From an uncultured Desulfomonile sp. (GTDB taxonomy: Bacteria > Desulfobacterota > Desulfomonilia > Desulfomonilales > Desulfomonilaceae): 64,000 bases of DNA. Below the pieces are notes generated by a model. That model did not search any database. It saw only the letters and a program-made list of their open reading frames with translations, and was not told the DNA's origin. Location of the stretch: positions 62,001-126,000 of the forward strand of contig CAJBEZ010000037.1 of assembly GCA_903952205.1 (NCBI GenBank), in the 5' to 3' direction. Shown here piece by piece: positions 61,969 through 64,000 of this stretch (the first letter of the stretch is position 1; each line of letters starts with the position of its first letter). The position numbers and the translations under genes are program-made.

Positions 61969-63030
61969 TTAGGAAATGTATTCCGCCACCAGATCACCAA
62001 TTTCTGATGTCGAATACCCCATTTTCCCAGCCTCGAGACTTTTGATGTTTTTAGTTAGCGTCTTTACCACTGCTTCCTCAATGGATTTGGCCGCAGCTTT
62101 TTCACCCAGTGTCTCAATCATCAACGCCCCAGCCAATATTCCCGCAAGTGGGTTGATCATGTTCTTGCCGGTATATTTCGGAGCAGAACCACCTATCGGT
62201 TCAAACATTGAAACACCTTCCGGATTTATGTTTCCTCCGGCGGCAATCCCCATTCCTCCCTGGATCATGGCGCCAAGGTCAGTTATAATGTCCCCGAACA
62301 TGTTGTCTGTGGCTATTACGTCAAACCACTCCGGATTTTTCACAAACCACATACATATAGCGTCAACATGCGCATAGTCGGTCTGAACATCGGGATATTC
62401 TTTCGAGATCTCCTGAAATGTCCGCATCCAGAGATCCCATGCGTAGGTAAGCACGTTCGTCTTACCACACAGAGTAAGTTTTTTTCTTCGACCCCTGTCC
62501 CTAGCCGTATCAAACGCGTACCGAAGCAAACGCTCAATTCCCTTGCGCGTATTTATAGATTCCTGAATTGCTATTTCATCCGGCGTTCCTTTTTTGAAAA
62601 GTCCGCCCGACCCGACGTAAAAACCTTCCGTGTTCTCTCTAACCACTACAAAGTCAACATCTTCTGGCCCTTTGTTTTTTATGGGCGTTTCAACATTCGG
62701 ATAAAGCTTAACTGGTCGCAAATTTACATATTGGTCAAGCTCAAATCTTAATCTAAGGAGAATTCCTTTCTCGAGAGTTCCAGGAGCGACATCCGGGTGC
62801 CCTATAGCTCCCAGGTAAATTCCATCAAACGTTCTCAATTCCTTGATCACCGAATCGGGCAGTATCTCACCCGTCCGCAGATATCGCTCGCCACCAAGAT
62901 CATAATCGACGTAATTCAGTGAAAAATCGAATTTAGGAGCCAAGGTGTCCAGGACTTTTCTGCCTTCGCGTATAACTTCCGGTCCGGTCCCATCTCCTGC
63001 AATTACGGCTATATTGTAAAAATTCGACAT
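61969..63030 (-). CDS. leuB: 3-isopropylmalate dehydrogenase-type beta-decarboxylating dehydrogenase
   Basis: 353 residues from ATG 63030, where the family begins ([20 protein letters not shown]); an upstream in-frame start to 63096 adds 22 unrelated residues. [20 protein letters not shown] holds the substrate arginines. [29 protein letters not shown] and [19 protein letters not shown] are the metal, NAD and helix motifs. The GGSAPKYTG block differs from the HGSAPDIAG of classical LeuB, so a related 2-hydroxyacid substrate is possible. It is not in a leu operon; RNase J is downstream. Confidence 0.83.
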   Translation of the reverse strand: MSNFYNIAVIAGDGTGPEVIREGRKVLDTLAPKFDFSLNYVDYDLGGERYLRTGEILPDSVIKELRTFDGIYLGAIGHPDVAPGTLEKGILLRLRFELDQYVNLRPVKLYPNVETPIKNKGPEDVDFVVVRENTEGFYVGSGGLFKKGTPDEIAIQESINTRKGIERLLRYAFDTARDRGRRKKLTLCGKTNVLTYAWDLWMRTFQEISKEYPDVQTDYAHVDAICMWFVKNPEWFDVIATDNMFGDIITDLGAMIQGGMGIAAGGNINPEGVSMFEPIGGSAPKYTGKNMINPLAGILAGALMIETLGEKAAAKSIEEAVVKTLTKNIKSLEAGKMGYSTSEIGDLVAEYIS

Positions 63031-63149
63031 ATATACCCTTTCCAACTTAATATTTGTTGATTCCTGTAAAGTCTCTGAATAGTAGCCTATCAACATGCTG
63101 AGGGCAAAACAATAGCTTACCTTTTTGTAAAAAGTGTGTCGGCCGACAG

Positions 63150-64000
63150 CTATTTTAGAAAATCATGTATAGATACGGTTATCTTCTTCGCTACATCTCT
63201 ACCCAGATTTTTTACATAATCAGTGGATCGTGGAAATTTACCGGCCAGCGCTTCCTCCACCGACTTTTTAGTGAGTTTCGGGTCTCGCCCGACCAGACGG
63301 CACGATCCCTGTTCACAGTAAACCGGTCTTTCAGTATTTTCCCGGCAGACGAGGCATGGAACATCAAAAAAGCTCGCTTCAGCCTGCACTGATCCAGAAT
63401 CCGAGAGTATTATCGAACAACCCTCAAGAAGCGAAAGAAAATCTATGTATGCTTGAGGTTCCACTAACAACAGATTTTTCATCCTGTTGACCCGTTCCGT
63501 TAGACCAAATTCATCCAGCCTCTTTCTGGTTCGAGGATGAATAGGGAAAATCACCTTCTGCGGTAATGATTCAAGGATTTCTATTACCTGTTCCAGAGCG
63601 TCACGCTCATCAACATTGGACGGTCTATGTATCGTGACGAGGACATAATTCTTTGGTGTCAGGTTAAAATCAACCCAACGCCTCCTTGACTCTATACCAG
63701 GTAAAAACATACTAAGAGTCTCCAGCATGATATCGCCAACAAGGAGAGCGCCGGTCATTTGTATGCCCTCACGTTCGAGGTTTTTCATTCCAGCGGGTTC
63801 TGAGACATAAAGGAGGTTCGAGAGGCAATCCGTAAGGCGGCGGTTCCATTCTTCAGGCATGGTTTCATCAAATGACCTCAACCCGGCTTCAACATGGGCT
63901 ACGGGGATGAACAGCTTTCTTGCGACAAGAGCCGCTGCGATTGTTGAATTTACATCACCCACGACAATTACCAACTCCGGTTTGATGTCGAGACAGACCT
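63150..64000 (-). CDS. wecB: UDP-N-acetylglucosamine 2-epimerase, 5' end outside window
   Basis: The frame is open to the window edge; upstream codons read DIKPELVIVVGDVNST. KLFIPVAHVEAGLRSFDETM, PEEWNRRLTDCLSNLLYVSE, YVLVTIHRPSNVDERDALEQ and IILSDSGSVQAEASFFDVPC are the UDP-GlcNAc 2-epimerase signature. It makes UDP-ManNAc for surface polymers. The visible part covers about 280 C-terminal residues of a roughly 370-residue protein. It implies that polysaccharide genes continue beyond the right edge. Confidence 0.93.
   Translation of the reverse strand, partial: VCLDIKPELVIVVGDVNSTIAAALVARKLFIPVAHVEAGLRSFDETMPEEWNRRLTDCLSNLLYVSEPAGMKNLEREGIQMTGALLVGDIMLETLSMFLPGIESRRRWVDFNLTPKNYVLVTIHRPSNVDERDALEQVIEILESLPQKVIFPIHPRTRKRLDEFGLTERVNRMKNLLLVEPQAYIDFLSLLEGCSIILSDSGSVQAEASFFDVPCLVCRENTERPVYCEQGSCRLVGRDPKLTKKSVEEALAGKFPRSTDYVKNLGRDVAKKITVSIHDFLK

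Noticed and set aside
1-64000. CRISPR arrays, tRNA, rRNA genes and riboswitches.
   Set aside because: No regularly spaced direct repeats, cloverleaf or rRNA-like segment was seen. The leader before 53654 was checked for a SAM-type riboswitch and showed no convincing fold; a covariance-model search would be decisive.

Overview
The window looks like chromosome from an anaerobic, sulfate-reducer-like or syntrophic deltaproteobacterium (Desulfobacterota). The main pointer is the contiguous set DUF39 homocysteine-biosynthesis protein, UPF0280 protein and NIL/4Fe-4S ferredoxin at 53.6-56.1 kb, a set known from methanogens and sulfate reducers. An exosortase-A-type glycosyltransferase, a PDZ-less HtrA-like protease, a tandem SagB-type nitroreductase and RNase J fit the same picture. 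The lineage is an inference from gene content; no rRNA or tRNA gene was seen.

Layout. 1-4.8 kb (+): tail of a BY-kinase-type ATPase, a GT4 glycosyltransferase, a heparinase II/III-type protein and a second GT4. 4.8-12.4 kb (-): a small periplasmic protein, a Wzz/GumC-type chain-length protein, a PaaK/CapK-like adenylate-forming enzyme, an O-antigen ligase/polymerase, a WbaP-type initiating transferase and a GT4. 12.6-18.4 kb: a methyltransferase, an SGNH hydrolase and large GT-C membrane proteins on alternating strands. 18.4-24.5 kb (-): a GtrA/GtrB/GT39 cassette, an HpcH/HpaI aldolase and a ThDP enzyme of the acetolactate-synthase fold. 24.6-37.1 kb (-): an FkbM methyltransferase, an intact IS4-type element with inverted repeats and a 6-bp target duplication, two GT2s, two SDRs, an RmlC-like epimerase, a GT87-like protein and rfbH-rfbG-rfbF for CDP-3,6-dideoxyhexose synthesis. 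37.4-43.6 kb: three more GT-C proteins and a second PaaK-like enzyme. 43.8-49.8 kb (+): a methyltransferase, two secreted proteins (one a beta-helix), a Wzx-type flippase and a GT4, ending in a hairpin terminator. 50-64 kb: mostly housekeeping and accessory genes (CrtC/AttH lipocalin, protease, homocysteine operon, ferritin-like protein, SagB, RNase J, LeuB-type dehydrogenase), with a DegT aminotransferase and a truncated UDP-GlcNAc 2-epimerase.

Together, 1-50 kb reads as one large mosaic surface-polysaccharide locus of the Wzx/Wzy type: initiation (WbaP-like), nucleotide-sugar supply (RfbF, RfbG, RfbH, SDRs, RmlC-like), glycosyl transfer (GT2, GT4, GT-C), flipping, polymerisation and chain-length control. 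By eye, the 16-44 kb core is more AT-rich than its flanks, as expected for an exchanged serotype island; GC was not computed.

The most unusual object is at 33.2-35.1 kb. A small antitoxin-like gene overlaps a single 555-codon reading frame in which a PemK/MazF-type toxin domain is joined, without a stop codon, to a complete RfbH (PLP, [2Fe-2S] dehydrase). A REP-like sequence lies between it and rfbG. A second lead is the co-occurrence of RfbF/G/H with a ThDP-dependent enzyme, which suggests a branched, yersiniose-like 3,6-dideoxy sugar.
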